Shown: in pieces, positions 55,769-63,506 of the stretch
Position numbering within the stretch: the first letter of the stretch is position 1
Layout: each line of letters opens with the position of its first letter
Translations under genes and position numbers: made by a program
Origin: Cytobacillus kochii
GTDB taxonomy: Bacteria > Bacillota > Bacilli > Bacillales > Cytobacillaceae
Reading direction: 5' to 3'
Assembly (NCBI RefSeq): GCF_020171845.1
Contig: NZ_JAIVAM010000004.1
Span: forward strand, 1 to 64,000
Length of the DNA stretch: 64,000 bases
Notes under the pieces: model-generated
The model's input: only the letters and a program-made list of their open reading frames with translations
The model's database searches: none
What the model was told of the DNA's origin: nothing

Positions 55769-58315
55769 TTGGCTCTTAGTGGCACTTTTTATAAAAATGT
55801 AAATTCACACTGGAGGTTACAAGGCGAGTGGTCAGCTTCACAGTCTATAAGTGGTAACTATTCCAATGTTACTCTTAAAGTATATTGGATGTGTCTAGAT
55901 AAATATGGTACAACCTACACCAGTGTAACTAAAAGTGGATCATCAACTATCAATGGTTCTAGTGATGCTTTTTCTGCATCAGCAAAATTAACAGGTTCAG
56001 AGAAAAAGCTAGTGCAAACACATACTGTCAAAGTTAATCACAATTCAGATGGTACTAAGTCATTTTCAATGTCTGCTTATTTTGATATTAAGTTAGACCT
56101 TTCTCCATATGTAAGCAGAGTGTCTATAAGCGATACTGTTACTCTTAATACAATTCCTCGTAAATCTAGTCTAACAGATTCTACGCCAAACTTTACTGCA
56201 GGTAGTGATATCGCACTAGGTATATCAAGAGCATCTTCATCATTTACTCACTATGTACACATTGATGTCAAAAATAGCAGTGGTACTTATGTTAATGTGA
56301 AAATGCTTGACTTTGGATCGTCAACATCAAAATCAACATCCTTTACAACTGCTGAAAAGACAAAAATATTTGATCTATTGGCAGGTAGATCTTCAACAGA
56401 TGTTAGATGGAACTTTCATACGGAAAGTGGAGGAAGCAGTATTGGATATAACACCTATTACAGTACGGTTACTGCTCCAAGCGCTTCTACTATTTCAAGT
56501 GGTACAGATAGAGATGTGTATATTGACCAAGCGATTAGTATTGGCATTACAAGGCGTGATAGTGAATTTACTCATACATTGAAGATCTATTCGGGTGGCA
56601 ATGATCCTGCAACTGCCACGCTCGTAAAAACAATTACAGGAGTTACAACAAGTGTATCTTGGACACCTACACAGGCTGAAATGGACAAGATGTACGCTAC
56701 AACTCCTAATTCAAAGGTTGTAGATGGGAATATTGAAGTTTATACCTATTATGGCTCTGAATTAGTAAGAAGCCATACAGATAATGATATCAATTTCCAT
56801 GTAAGGAATAGTAATCCTACGTTCGCTGACAGTAATGTTACCTATGAGGATACTAATGCTACGACATTGGCGCTTACTGGGAATAAATCTTACATTATTC
56901 AGAATAAATCAGATCTCAAAGTAACTGTTACTGCTCCTGCCACAGCAAAAAATGGTGCGACAATCTCTAAATATGTAATTTCAGTCAATGGCGTGGAAAA
57001 GACAATCAATACAACTGGGTACGCTACAATCGGTGCTGTAAATGCTACTACGAATCTAACGCTAACCGTTGAGGCTATTGATAGTCGTGGTAATTCGGCT
57101 AAGCTTAATAAGCCAATAACAATTGTACCTTATGGAAATCCTGTAGTGTCAACCTCTGCAACAAGATTAAATAACTTTGAGAATACTACTACATTAACTT
57201 TGAATGGTAAAATTTCTCCTTTAACAATCGGTGGAGTAGATAAAAACTCCATAAAGACAATTCAGTACAGGTTGAAAGAAAGTACATCATCAACATACCA
57301 AACACCAGTATCTTTCACCTACACTATGAGTGGCTCTTCTTATACAGCTACCAATAAAAGTCTTAACCTAGATAATGGCTTAGCTTGGGATATTGAAGTT
57401 ACTGTTAAAGATGCTCTTAATACAACAACTGTTGTAAAAAGAGTGGCAGTTGGTCAGCCAATATTCTTTATTGATGGCGACAATAAGGCTATTGGAATTA
57501 ATGCATTCCCTAAAAGTGGGTATGCGTTACATGTTGAGGGTAGCGTTCTTATTGATGGAAAGTCTGAATTGCATTTTGATAGAGATAGGACTAACACATC
57601 TCAGATATATTGGAATGCCTCATCTTCAGTAGATTATGGGTTAACATTCAAGGTTGATGGCAATACATCAATGATATTAGATACAAGAAGTGGAGTATCT
57701 TCTAAGATATATGGTGATTTAGAATTAACAGGTGGATTAAAACTGCCTGCTAATAAATACGCATCAACAGGTGGAGGAATAGACCTCAACAATTCAGACA
57801 TGATTGGTCTTAATCAATTGTTCTTCTCAGATACTATGACATCAGACACAGAAGCTTTGCAATTCCCTAAGTCAAGCAGACCAACTGGAAGCCTTGACCC
57901 TGCACACCATGACAGCTTTAGGATTTATAATGGTGTTGGCTATCTGAATGGCACTCCTATATTCTTGGATGGAAGAGATGTGCTGTGGGATGGGGCATCT
58001 TTTATGTATGATGGGCAATATTGTGTTCCTTCTAGAAACCTTATAGACTGCCCTAATGGATGGATTCTTCATTGGTCTGATTATGATGATAGCACTAATA
58101 CAGAAAATCCATTCAATAGTGTGTATTCAGTAGTACCTAAACATCATTTTGATGGTTTTAATGGACAGGGGATATACATACTTGTGCCTGCAAATGATAC
58201 TGAAACTGTAACTAAGTATGTATATGTTAATAATGAAAGGGTTATAGGATATGCAGGAAACAACTCTAATGCCACCCATAGAGATATTGTATTAAGCAGG
58301 GTGTTAGCATGGTAG
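55769..58315 (+). CDS. Large receptor-binding fibre protein (DUF859-like)
   Basis: 848 residues. The N-terminal 590 residues are Ser/Thr-rich beta repeats (LSGTFYKNVNSHWRLQGEWSASQSISGNYSNVTLKVYW...) characteristic of DUF859 phage structural proteins of streptococcal and related phages. A hinge (AVGQPIFFIDGDNKAIGINAFPKSGYALHVEGSVLIDGKSEL) precedes a C-terminal tip domain (about 660-848). It probably determines host-cell attachment. TTG start after AAGGAG. Confidence 0.82.
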   Translation: MALSGTFYKNVNSHWRLQGEWSASQSISGNYSNVTLKVYWMCLDKYGTTYTSVTKSGSSTINGSSDAFSASAKLTGSEKKLVQTHTVKVNHNSDGTKSFSMSAYFDIKLDLSPYVSRVSISDTVTLNTIPRKSSLTDSTPNFTAGSDIALGISRASSSFTHYVHIDVKNSSGTYVNVKMLDFGSSTSKSTSFTTAEKTKIFDLLAGRSSTDVRWNFHTESGGSSIGYNTYYSTVTAPSASTISSGTDRDVYIDQAISIGITRRDSEFTHTLKIYSGGNDPATATLVKTITGVTTSVSWTPTQAEMDKMYATTPNSKVVDGNIEVYTYYGSELVRSHTDNDINFHVRNSNPTFADSNVTYEDTNATTLALTGNKSYIIQNKSDLKVTVTAPATAKNGATISKYVISVNGVEKTINTTGYATIGAVNATTNLTLTVEAIDSRGNSAKLNKPITIVPYGNPVVSTSATRLNNFENTTTLTLNGKISPLTIGGVDKNSIKTIQYRLKESTSSTYQTPVSFTYTMSGSSYTATNKSLNLDNGLAWDIEVTVKDALNTTTVVKRVAVGQPIFFIDGDNKAIGINAFPKSGYALHVEGSVLIDGKSELHFDRDRTNTSQIYWNASSSVDYGLTFKVDGNTSMILDTRSGVSSKIYGDLELTGGLKLPANKYASTGGGIDLNNSDMIGLNQLFFSDTMTSDTEALQFPKSSRPTGSLDPAHHDSFRIYNGVGYLNGTPIFLDGRDVLWDGASFMYDGQYCVPSRNLIDCPNGWILHWSDYDDSTNTENPFNSVYSVVPKHHFDGFNGQGIYILVPANDTETVTKYVYVNNERVIGYAGNNSNATHRDIVLSRVLAW

Positions 58316-58326
58316 GAGATGTGATT

Positions 58327-58854
58327 ATGAAAGTAATTTATATATTAGTAGATGAAAATGGTGTATTGCAAAGTTTTGGCTATACAAGAAGTATGGATTC
58401 TGAGATTGAATTAGAGGTTGAAGAAACTCATCCTTTGCTGAGCAAGGAATTCACTCCGAGAGTATTCTTGTATCAAGATGGGCAGATTGTCAAGAGCGAT
58501 GTCCTTGAGTTAGAGAGGGCAAAGAGTGGTAAAAATAGCAAACTGAAAAAGGCTTGTGAGGAATCTATCCTTGCAGGCTTTTCTTCTGCAAATGGTCACT
58601 TCTATAGAACAAACAGAGACGACCAAACTAACATGATAGGACAAAAGGACATTCTAAACTCAGATGAATCCATTTCAACAGTACAATGGAAAACTGAAGA
58701 TGCAGGCTATATTGCTCACACTAGAGAAGAATGGCTCAAGGTTTATAATGAAGCGTTTATGCACAAGCAAAAGCAATTGTTCAAATATGACAGCTTAAAA
58801 AGTCAAGTCCTGTCAGCTACGACACAGGAAGAACTGGATTCAATCAATTGGTAA
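58327..58854 (+). CDS. Phage tail protein with DUF4376-like domain
   Basis: 175 residues from ATG 58327, after AGGAG. N-terminal part is a small beta domain (MKVIYILVDENGVLQSFGYTRSMDSEIELEVEETHPLL), and from about residue 70 the sequence KKACEESILAGFSSANGHFYRTNRDDQTNMIGQ...WKTEDAGYIAHTREEWLKVYNEAF fits the DUF4376 domain found in fibre-accessory proteins just downstream of fibres. May act as fibre chaperone or tail accessory. Confidence 0.75.
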   Translation: MKVIYILVDENGVLQSFGYTRSMDSEIELEVEETHPLLSKEFTPRVFLYQDGQIVKSDVLELERAKSGKNSKLKKACEESILAGFSSANGHFYRTNRDDQTNMIGQKDILNSDESISTVQWKTEDAGYIAHTREEWLKVYNEAFMHKQKQLFKYDSLKSQVLSATTQEELDSINW

Positions 58855-58877
58855 CTATATAAAATAGAAGGACTAGG

Positions 58878-58905
58878 GAAGATGGCTAAGAGGCTGTCTT
58901 CTTTT
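58878..58905 (+). terminator. Weak hairpin before holin
   Basis: GAAGAT and GTCTTC can pair (one G-U) around a 12-nt loop, followed by TTTT. Weaker than the other intercistronic hairpins. Confidence 0.35.
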
Positions 58906-58926
58906 CTGTTCCAAAAGGAGAATAAA

Positions 58927-59358
58927 ATGTTTAAATTAGGAATCGCATCAACGGCTATTGGAGTACCATTATCATTTATATTTGGAGATTGGACACCTTT
59001 AATGGGTGTTTTAATGGTATTGACTGCACTAGACATAATTACAGGAATCGCAAAAGGATTCTACGACAAAGGATTAAGAAGTAGAAAAATGTCGCAGGGC
59101 ATGGTTAGAAAAGGGATGATTTTTGTTGTCATTATCCTTGCCAATATGATTGACGTTGCAATGGCTAGCACATTCAATGAACTGCCAATCGCTAAAATGA
59201 GTGCAATAACATTTTATCTCGGAATGGAGGGACTCTCAATTGTTGAGAACCTCGCACAGATGAATATGCCAATGCCTGCATTCGTGAAGAATTATTTGCT
59301 TGTGTTAAAGGAAAATGGTGAGAATGTGGCAGATAAGAAAACCTTTGGCAAAAAATAA
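58927..59358 (+). CDS. Phage holin (holin 4 / toxin-secretion type)
   Basis: 143 residues from ATG 58927, 6 nt after AAAGGAG. Transmembrane helices near 5-25 (ASTAIGVPLSFIFGDWTPLMGVLMVLTALDIITG) and 60-80 (GMIFVVIILANMIDVAM); the DIITGIAKGFYDKGLRSRKMSQGMVRKG segment is diagnostic of this holin family. It normally permeabilises the membrane for an endolysin, but no endolysin gene follows: only 220 non-coding bases separate it from attR. Confidence 0.9.
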   Translation: MFKLGIASTAIGVPLSFIFGDWTPLMGVLMVLTALDIITGIAKGFYDKGLRSRKMSQGMVRKGMIFVVIILANMIDVAMASTFNELPIAKMSAITFYLGMEGLSIVENLAQMNMPMPAFVKNYLLVLKENGENVADKKTFGKK

Positions 59359-59420
59359 CTCTTGACAAAAGTAAATAAGAAAAATTCAACCTCATTTTCA
59401 AGCAAAAATCTAGGGAAGGA

Positions 59421-59532
59421 TTAACCACAACTCTACTAATCTGGTTAAAAATCATTGACAGATATGGTGAAAATATGATTAACTTTTCTCATAGATTTCT
59501 TACAGAAAATATGACTTGAAAACGGTTAAAAA
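59421..59532. other. Integrase arm-type sites, right side
   Basis: TTAACCACAA at 59421-59430 (same 10-mer as 35207-35216); TGGTTAAAAA at 59442-59451 (reverse complement of the left TTTTTAACCA); CGGTTAAAAA at 59523-59532. They lie within 160 bases of the right repeat. Confidence 0.55.
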
Positions 59533-59580
59533 TAATGGTTGGATTTTTCTTTTACATAACACTCAAACCCTTGGGAGAGT

Positions 59581-59706
59581 AAGAAAAATCCACCAATTAA
59601 TGAACAAATGCTTAAAATGATGATGATGCAAATGGGAATGAAGCCGTCTCAAAAGAAAATTAACCAAATGATGAATGCGATGAATAAGCAACAACCTGGA
59701 AAATAA
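59581..59706 (+). pseudogene. Orphan 3' fragment of yneF
   Basis: Encodes the last 41 residues of YneF in frame with its stop (59704-59706) but with no start or promoter. It is a by-product of att-site duplication, not a second gene. Confidence 0.95.
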
Positions 59707-59715
59707 CTTACGAAC
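59581..59715 (+). repeat. Prophage attR: right copy of the 135-bp direct repeat
   Basis: Perfect copy of 34904-35038. It marks the right end of the element and joins it to chromosomal sequence that originally followed yneF. Confidence 0.95.
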
Positions 59716-59797
59716 TATAGTTAGATAAAGTTACTAGGTTCAATTGCATATAGATAGAAACAGAGCAAACTTTATTTTTCGGTTCTTCATTGCAACT

Positions 59798-59840
59798 AAG
59801 AAATAGACCAAAGCTAAACTTTAGCTTTGGTCTATTTCTT
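59798..59840. terminator. Displaced sirA-yneF terminator
   Basis: A perfect 21-bp stem with a single central base (59798-59818 with 59820-59840), AT-rich at both outer ends, so it can act on both strands. It lies 92 bases past the yneF fragment's stop. Before the insertion it would have ended the sirA-yneF unit; now it also faces the Spo0E-like gene on the minus strand. Confidence 0.85.
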
Positions 59841-59905
59841 TAGTCGGTATCATATTGTTGAATTCTTTGATATCAAGTTACTTGATAAATCCAAGTGTTA
59901 GCCTT

Positions 59906-60085
59906 TTATGCTTGTCTATTTAATGTGAGTCTGCTCTCGTAAAGACGATTATATTCATTTAATAGAGAATCTAACTCCTGACTATATTTTATGGCAGAAG
60001 TAGAGTTGAGGCCGTTTCTCATAGCAGTTTGAATCAGTTCTCGTCTTTTTTGTTCAATTAATAATAGTAAGTCTTGTTTGTTCAC
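59906..60085 (-). CDS. Spo0E-like aspartyl-phosphate phosphatase
   Basis: A 59-residue frame from a GTG at 60085, with GAGGAG about 10 nt upstream. The product (MNKQDLLLLIEQKRRELIQT...GLNSTSAIKYSQELDSLLNEYNRLY) is a two-helix protein with the family motif SQELD. Spo0E, YisI and YnzD of this family dephosphorylate Spo0A~P and hold back sporulation. It lies next to the prophage and on the opposite strand to sirA-yneF. Classification is from the motif and size only. Confidence 0.8.
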   Translation of the reverse strand: MNKQDLLLLIEQKRRELIQTAMRNGLNSTSAIKYSQELDSLLNEYNRLYESRLTLNRQA

Positions 60086-60388
60086 GCACCTAAAACTCCT
60101 CTGCGATTTTGTCTAACCATGAAGTAGTTTCTATTTTGTCCCAAATATACTTTTATTAATTATAGCGAATTATGGTAATTAATTCAAAAGAAACTTATGT
60201 AAAACTTTTTACATTCATTATACATATCACTAAATGATTCAACGAAATTGATACAATGTCGAAATAAAACTGGTGTTTACCATGTGTGTTAAATGTTAGA
60301 CACAAATTATTCAAAAAGATTAATTTCTTTTCTCATAATGTTTTGATAGAATGGGGAAGGAAAAAGGGGAAGGTATGGAGGTGTTGGT
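60086..60388. other. Divergent intergenic region before ccdA
   Basis: About 300 bases between the Spo0E-like gene and ccdA; it must hold both promoters. ATGTCGAAA near 60256 resembles a Spo0A box. No strong promoter pair was assigned. Confidence 0.4.
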
Positions 60389-61096
60389 ATGACTGATGTG
60401 AATTTTATTATTGCTCTTGGTGCAGGTTTTTTGAGTTTCATCTCGCCATGCTGCTTACCATTATATCCGGCATTTTTATCGTATATCACTGGAATGAGCG
60501 TAGGTGAATTAAAAACGGAGAATGCACTGCTACAAAAACGTAGTTTGATACATACGCTATGCTTTTTATTAGGATTTTCAATAGTGTTTATTGCCATCGG
60601 CTTTGGTTCTTCTTATATAGGTAACTTTTTTTATGAATATGCTGATCTCATCCGTCAAATTGGAGCCATTTTTATCGTTATATTTGGTCTAGTGATCTTA
60701 GGTTTACTTAAGCCAGCATTCTTAATGAAAGAAAGGAGATTTGATTTTAAAAATCGACCGACTGGTTACTTCGGTTCAGTTTTAATAGGTTTAGCCTTTG
60801 CTGCTGGTTGGACACCTTGCTCTGGACCTATTTTAGCTTCAGTTATTTTACTTTCAGCGACAAATCCCGGATCTGGTTTATTTTATATGATTGCCTATAT
60901 TATTGGCTTTGCTGTGCCATTTTTAATATTGTCTTTCTTTATCGGTAAAATGAAATGGATTAAAAAACATAATGTAAAGATTATGAGAATTGGTGGGATT
61001 TTAATGATAGTAATGGGTGTCGTCTTGTTTTTTGATTGGATGACTGATATAATCTCCCTCCTCACTATGTTGACAGGTGGTTTTACTGGTTTTTAA
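60389..61096 (+). CDS. ccdA: Cytochrome c biogenesis thiol-disulfide membrane protein CcdA
   Basis: 235 residues, six membrane helices. Carries reducing equivalents from cytoplasmic thioredoxin across the membrane for cytochrome c maturation and for sporulation (via StoA). The redox cysteines are in helix 1 ([17 protein letters not shown]) and helix 4 ([17 protein letters not shown]). ATG after ATGGAGG. It lies upstream of yneI and yneJ, as in B. subtilis. Confidence 0.96.
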   Translation: MTDVNFIIALGAGFLSFISPCCLPLYPAFLSYITGMSVGELKTENALLQKRSLIHTLCFLLGFSIVFIAIGFGSSYIGNFFYEYADLIRQIGAIFIVIFGLVILGLLKPAFLMKERRFDFKNRPTGYFGSVLIGLAFAAGWTPCSGPILASVILLSATNPGSGLFYMIAYIIGFAVPFLILSFFIGKMKWIKKHNVKIMRIGGILMIVMGVVLFFDWMTDIISLLTMLTGGFTGF

Positions 61097-61279
61097 CAGT
61101 GATAATTGGATTAAAAAGTGAGGATAACTCGCTTTTTGATCCTTGCGAAAATTGTCGTTGGGTTTAAATTGAAATTATTAGAAAAATTAGATATATTGTA
61201 ATGAGGATATTACTTTGAAATCAAAGTAGTTCTGTAATATGAGATGTTGTAGCGGATGTGTTTGGAGGAGGAATAATAG

Positions 61280-61639
61280 GTGGCAAAGATACTAGTAGTA
61301 GATGATGCGAAATTTATGAGGCTGACTTTAACAAATATATTAAAAAAAGCCAATCATGATATTGTGGGCGAAGCGGAGAATGGTAAACAAGCCATTGCTT
61401 TATATGAGGAGTTAACACCAGATCTTGTGACAATGGATATTACAATGCCAGAGATGAGTGGATTAGAAGCAATGAGAAAAATTAGAGCTGAATACCCAAC
61501 AGCTAGAATTGTTATGTGTTCAGCCATGGGTCAACAAAAAATGGTAGTAGAAGCAATCGAAGCTGGGGCAAAAGATTTTATCATCAAACCATTTGATGAA
61601 GTTAGAGTAATAGATGCAGTATCACGAGTGTTATCTTAA
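61280..61639 (+). CDS. yneI: CheY-like single-domain response regulator YneI
   Basis: 119 residues: a stand-alone receiver domain. Acidic pocket near residues 7-8 (VVDDAKFMR), phospho-acceptor Asp at about 53 (LVTMDITMPEMSG), Thr/Ser at MCSAMG and Lys in FIIKPFD. No output domain and no partner kinase nearby. GTG start after GGAGGAGGAA. Sometimes called CcdB by position between ccdA and ccdC, though its role in cytochrome biogenesis is not established. Confidence 0.93.
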   Translation: MAKILVVDDAKFMRLTLTNILKKANHDIVGEAENGKQAIALYEELTPDLVTMDITMPEMSGLEAMRKIRAEYPTARIVMCSAMGQQKMVVEAIEAGAKDFIIKPFDEVRVIDAVSRVLS

Positions 61640-61653
61640 TATCATACATATAA

Positions 61654-61682
61654 TTTACTATTGAATAGGAATTAGCTATAAT
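61654..61682 (+). promoter_or_regulatory. Candidate sigma-A promoter of yneJ
   Basis: TTTACT at 61654-61659, 17-bp spacer, TATAAT at 61677-61682, 40 bases before yneJ. Confidence 0.5.
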
Positions 61683-61721
61683 AATAAGTGTCATTGATTT
61701 TATTGTAAAAGGATGTTTTTT

Positions 61722-62216
61722 ATGGACATGGTGTTGTTGACATCAATTGGAGCTGTTTCTATGGCAGTATTAGCTATGTTCATCCGAATGAAGGCAGCTA
61801 ATCATCCAGTCACGATCAAGAAGATAATTTTACCTCCCGTGTTTATGAGTACGGGGGCATTAATGTTTATTTTTCCCTATTTTCGCGTTACGCCAATTGA
61901 ATTATTGGAAGCTGCTATAGTAGGGGCGTTGTTTTCCTTAATATTAATCAAAACGACTAAATTTGAGAAGAAGGAAGACGAAATCTATTTAAAGAAATCG
62001 AAAGCGTTTATATTTATCTTAATAGGTTTACTCATTATTCGCCTCGTTGCCAAACTGATGCTAAGTTCGACTATAGATGTAGGTGCACTTGCAGGAATGT
62101 TTTACTTATTAGCATTTGCGATGATTGTTCCATGGCGTATGGCGATGTTCGTTCAATTTCGCAAAATGGACAAAGCGGTAAATGTTAAACAAGTAAGATC
62201 GAGGCCAACTACTTAA
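61722..62216 (+). CDS. yneJ: CcdC family membrane protein YneJ
   Basis: 164 residues from ATG 61722, 9 nt after AAAAGG; an in-frame ATG at 61713 overlaps the ribosome site. Five or so membrane helices (MVLLTSIGAVSMAVLAMFIRM, IILPPVFMSTGALMFIFPYF, AFIFILIGLLIIRLVAKLM, ...). The CcdC/DUF1453 family is associated with cytochrome c biogenesis by gene neighbourhood. It ends at a strong terminator. Confidence 0.92.
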   Translation: MDMVLLTSIGAVSMAVLAMFIRMKAANHPVTIKKIILPPVFMSTGALMFIFPYFRVTPIELLEAAIVGALFSLILIKTTKFEKKEDEIYLKKSKAFIFILIGLLIIRLVAKLMLSSTIDVGALAGMFYLLAFAMIVPWRMAMFVQFRKMDKAVNVKQVRSRPTT

Positions 62217-62224
62217 TAATGAAA

Positions 62225-62270
62225 AGAAGCACCTTTAAGAGTGTCCAACTTTTAAAGGTGCTTCTTTATT
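62225..62270. terminator. Bidirectional terminator yneJ / yneK
   Basis: AGAAGCACCTTTAA pairs with TTTAAAGGTGCTTCT around about 12 bases, with A and T flanks serving both convergent genes. Confidence 0.88.
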
Positions 62271-62293
62271 ATTGTGCAATTTTTTGCTTCGTT

Positions 62294-62719
62294 TTAAAAA
62301 AGATGTTCATATGGTGTCATGTTGATTTCTTTTTGTACCAATTTTTTTCTTAGAAATTTATGATCTTTTTTTGGAGTAGCAATTATGTAGCCGCGGATGA
62401 GAATTTCTTCTGTTATCTTTGTTGCTTTTTCCTTTACAGCTAATTCCCCAATTTTTCCAGCTATCTTTTGTCGAGCGACATCACGAAAGAGTTCTGGTAC
62501 TGGACTAACGAGATCATTCAATAACTCTTTTTCTTGTTGTCCCCATAAATGCTGTGTTTGTCTTACATAATATTCTTCCCAATCCATATCAGATTTACCG
62601 TCAGCTTTAGGCAGCCGTTTTAAAAACTTTCGGAACATAAAGAAACCACCAATGGACATAAGGATTACTAATATGACAACCCAAAAAAGTATAAACCACA
62701 TAAACCAACCATCGAGCAT
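62294..62719 (-). CDS. yneK: DUF2621 membrane protein YneK
   Basis: 141 residues: one N-terminal membrane helix (WFMWFILFWVVILVILMSIGGFFMF) and a cytoplasmic helical domain (DMDWEEYYVRQTQHLWGQQEKELLNDLVSPVPELFRDVARQKIAGKIGELA). Conserved in Bacillus; no function known. It is convergent with yneJ. ATG after AAGGGTG. Confidence 0.88.
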   Translation of the reverse strand: MLDGWFMWFILFWVVILVILMSIGGFFMFRKFLKRLPKADGKSDMDWEEYYVRQTQHLWGQQEKELLNDLVSPVPELFRDVARQKIAGKIGELAVKEKATKITEEILIRGYIIATPKKDHKFLRKKLVQKEINMTPYEHLF

Positions 62720-62790
62720 GTTCTTTTCACCCTTACCGTTCTTATTCTCTCATTATTATAAGGCTTCTTATTCAATCAGACAAGCAAGCG

Positions 62791-62988
62791 TCACAGAAGA
62801 GGTTCGTTTTTCCCAATTTGTGAAAACAGTGTGGCGTATTCCTTGTCGGTGATGAGTAATCGATGATGTAAATCATATGTTCTCAATACATATTCTTTTA
62901 CACCAATAAATTCAGATTCAGTAATGACGAGAAAAGGAGTACCTTTTTGAAAATTTTGATAGTCTTTTAATAGACGTACTTTCTTCAT
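62791..62988 (-). CDS. Small protein of unknown function
   Basis: 65 residues (MKKVRLLKDYQNFQKGTPFLVITESEFIGVKEYVLRTYDLHHRLLITDKEYATLF...). GAGGGAAATC before the ATG is a good ribosome site. It looks like a compact alpha-beta protein; no family recognised. It sits upstream of yneK on the same strand, so they may be co-transcribed, and divergent from the DUF485 gene. Confidence 0.75.
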   Translation of the reverse strand: MKKVRLLKDYQNFQKGTPFLVITESEFIGVKEYVLRTYDLHHRLLITDKEYATLFSQIGKNEPLL

Positions 62989-63048
62989 GATTTCCCTCGC
63001 AAACTATAGTAAATAATTTACTTTCTATTATATTAAAATTTCTTGTTA

Positions 63049-63067
63049 TTGTCGAAACTTGTCTAAA
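63049..63067 (+). promoter_or_regulatory. Possible Spo0A boxes between the 62.9-kb gene and the symporter operon
   Basis: TTGTCGAA at 63049-63056 is a good Spo0A box and CTTGTCTAA follows at 63059-63067. The same pair of words occurs upstream of sirA. Short motif; could be chance. Confidence 0.35.
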
Positions 63068-63159
63068 AATAAATCTTTTCTTTTAGTACAAATACTATTG
63101 CATATATTTATTATATTTTTTAGAATATACATATATTTCAGAAAATGGGAGGGGATCCA

Positions 63160-63504
63160 TTGGATAACTTAGCGAAAGCACATGACCAAAAGGAAGAGAA
63201 TGTAGATTATGAGGTTGTGGCAAGTAGTTCAGCTTTTAAAAGATTATTAAGTGCTAAGAAAGCCTTTTTAGTACCAATGATTATTTTTTTCATGCTCTTT
63301 TATTTTATGCTACCGATACTGACTTCATTTACGAATGTGCTTAATCAACCGGCAATTGGTTCTATTACTTGGACTTGGATGTATGCGTTTGCACAATTTG
63401 TGATGACTTGGGTTTTATGCATGATTTACGTTAAAAAAGCTGCAAAATTTGATAAAGATGCAGAACAAATCATTGAAAGTCATAAAACACAAGGAGAACG
63501 TTAA
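63160..63504 (+). CDS. DUF485 membrane protein (symporter partner)
   Basis: 114 residues from a TTG at 63160, 5 nt after GGGAGGGG; the in-frame ATG at 63145 lies before that tract. Two membrane helices ([40 protein letters not shown]) and charged ends. DUF485 (YjcH) proteins are nearly always encoded before SLC5 acetate-type symporters, here 2 bases downstream of the stop. Confidence 0.9.
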   Translation: MDNLAKAHDQKEENVDYEVVASSSAFKRLLSAKKAFLVPMIIFFMLFYFMLPILTSFTNVLNQPAIGSITWTWMYAFAQFVMTWVLCMIYVKKAAKFDKDAEQIIESHKTQGER

Positions 63505-63506
63505 TT

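Larger units (their letters stand above)
35039..59715. mobile_element. Integrated siphophage-type element at yneF, about 24.7 kb
   Basis: Bounded by perfect 135-bp direct repeats. All of its genes run rightward. Modules: integrase; replication protein, iterons and serine resolvase; packaging (large terminase only); head; connector; tail; baseplate and fibres; holin. Not found: CI-type repressor, excisionase, small terminase, endolysin. It is short for a siphophage and may be a phage-plasmid, a satellite-like or a partly deleted prophage. The exact identity of the two repeats points to recent insertion. Confidence 0.9.

Noticed and set aside
59581-59706. A second yneF-like gene
   Set aside because: It lacks a start and membrane helix and is identical to the yneF 3' end; it is the attR copy.
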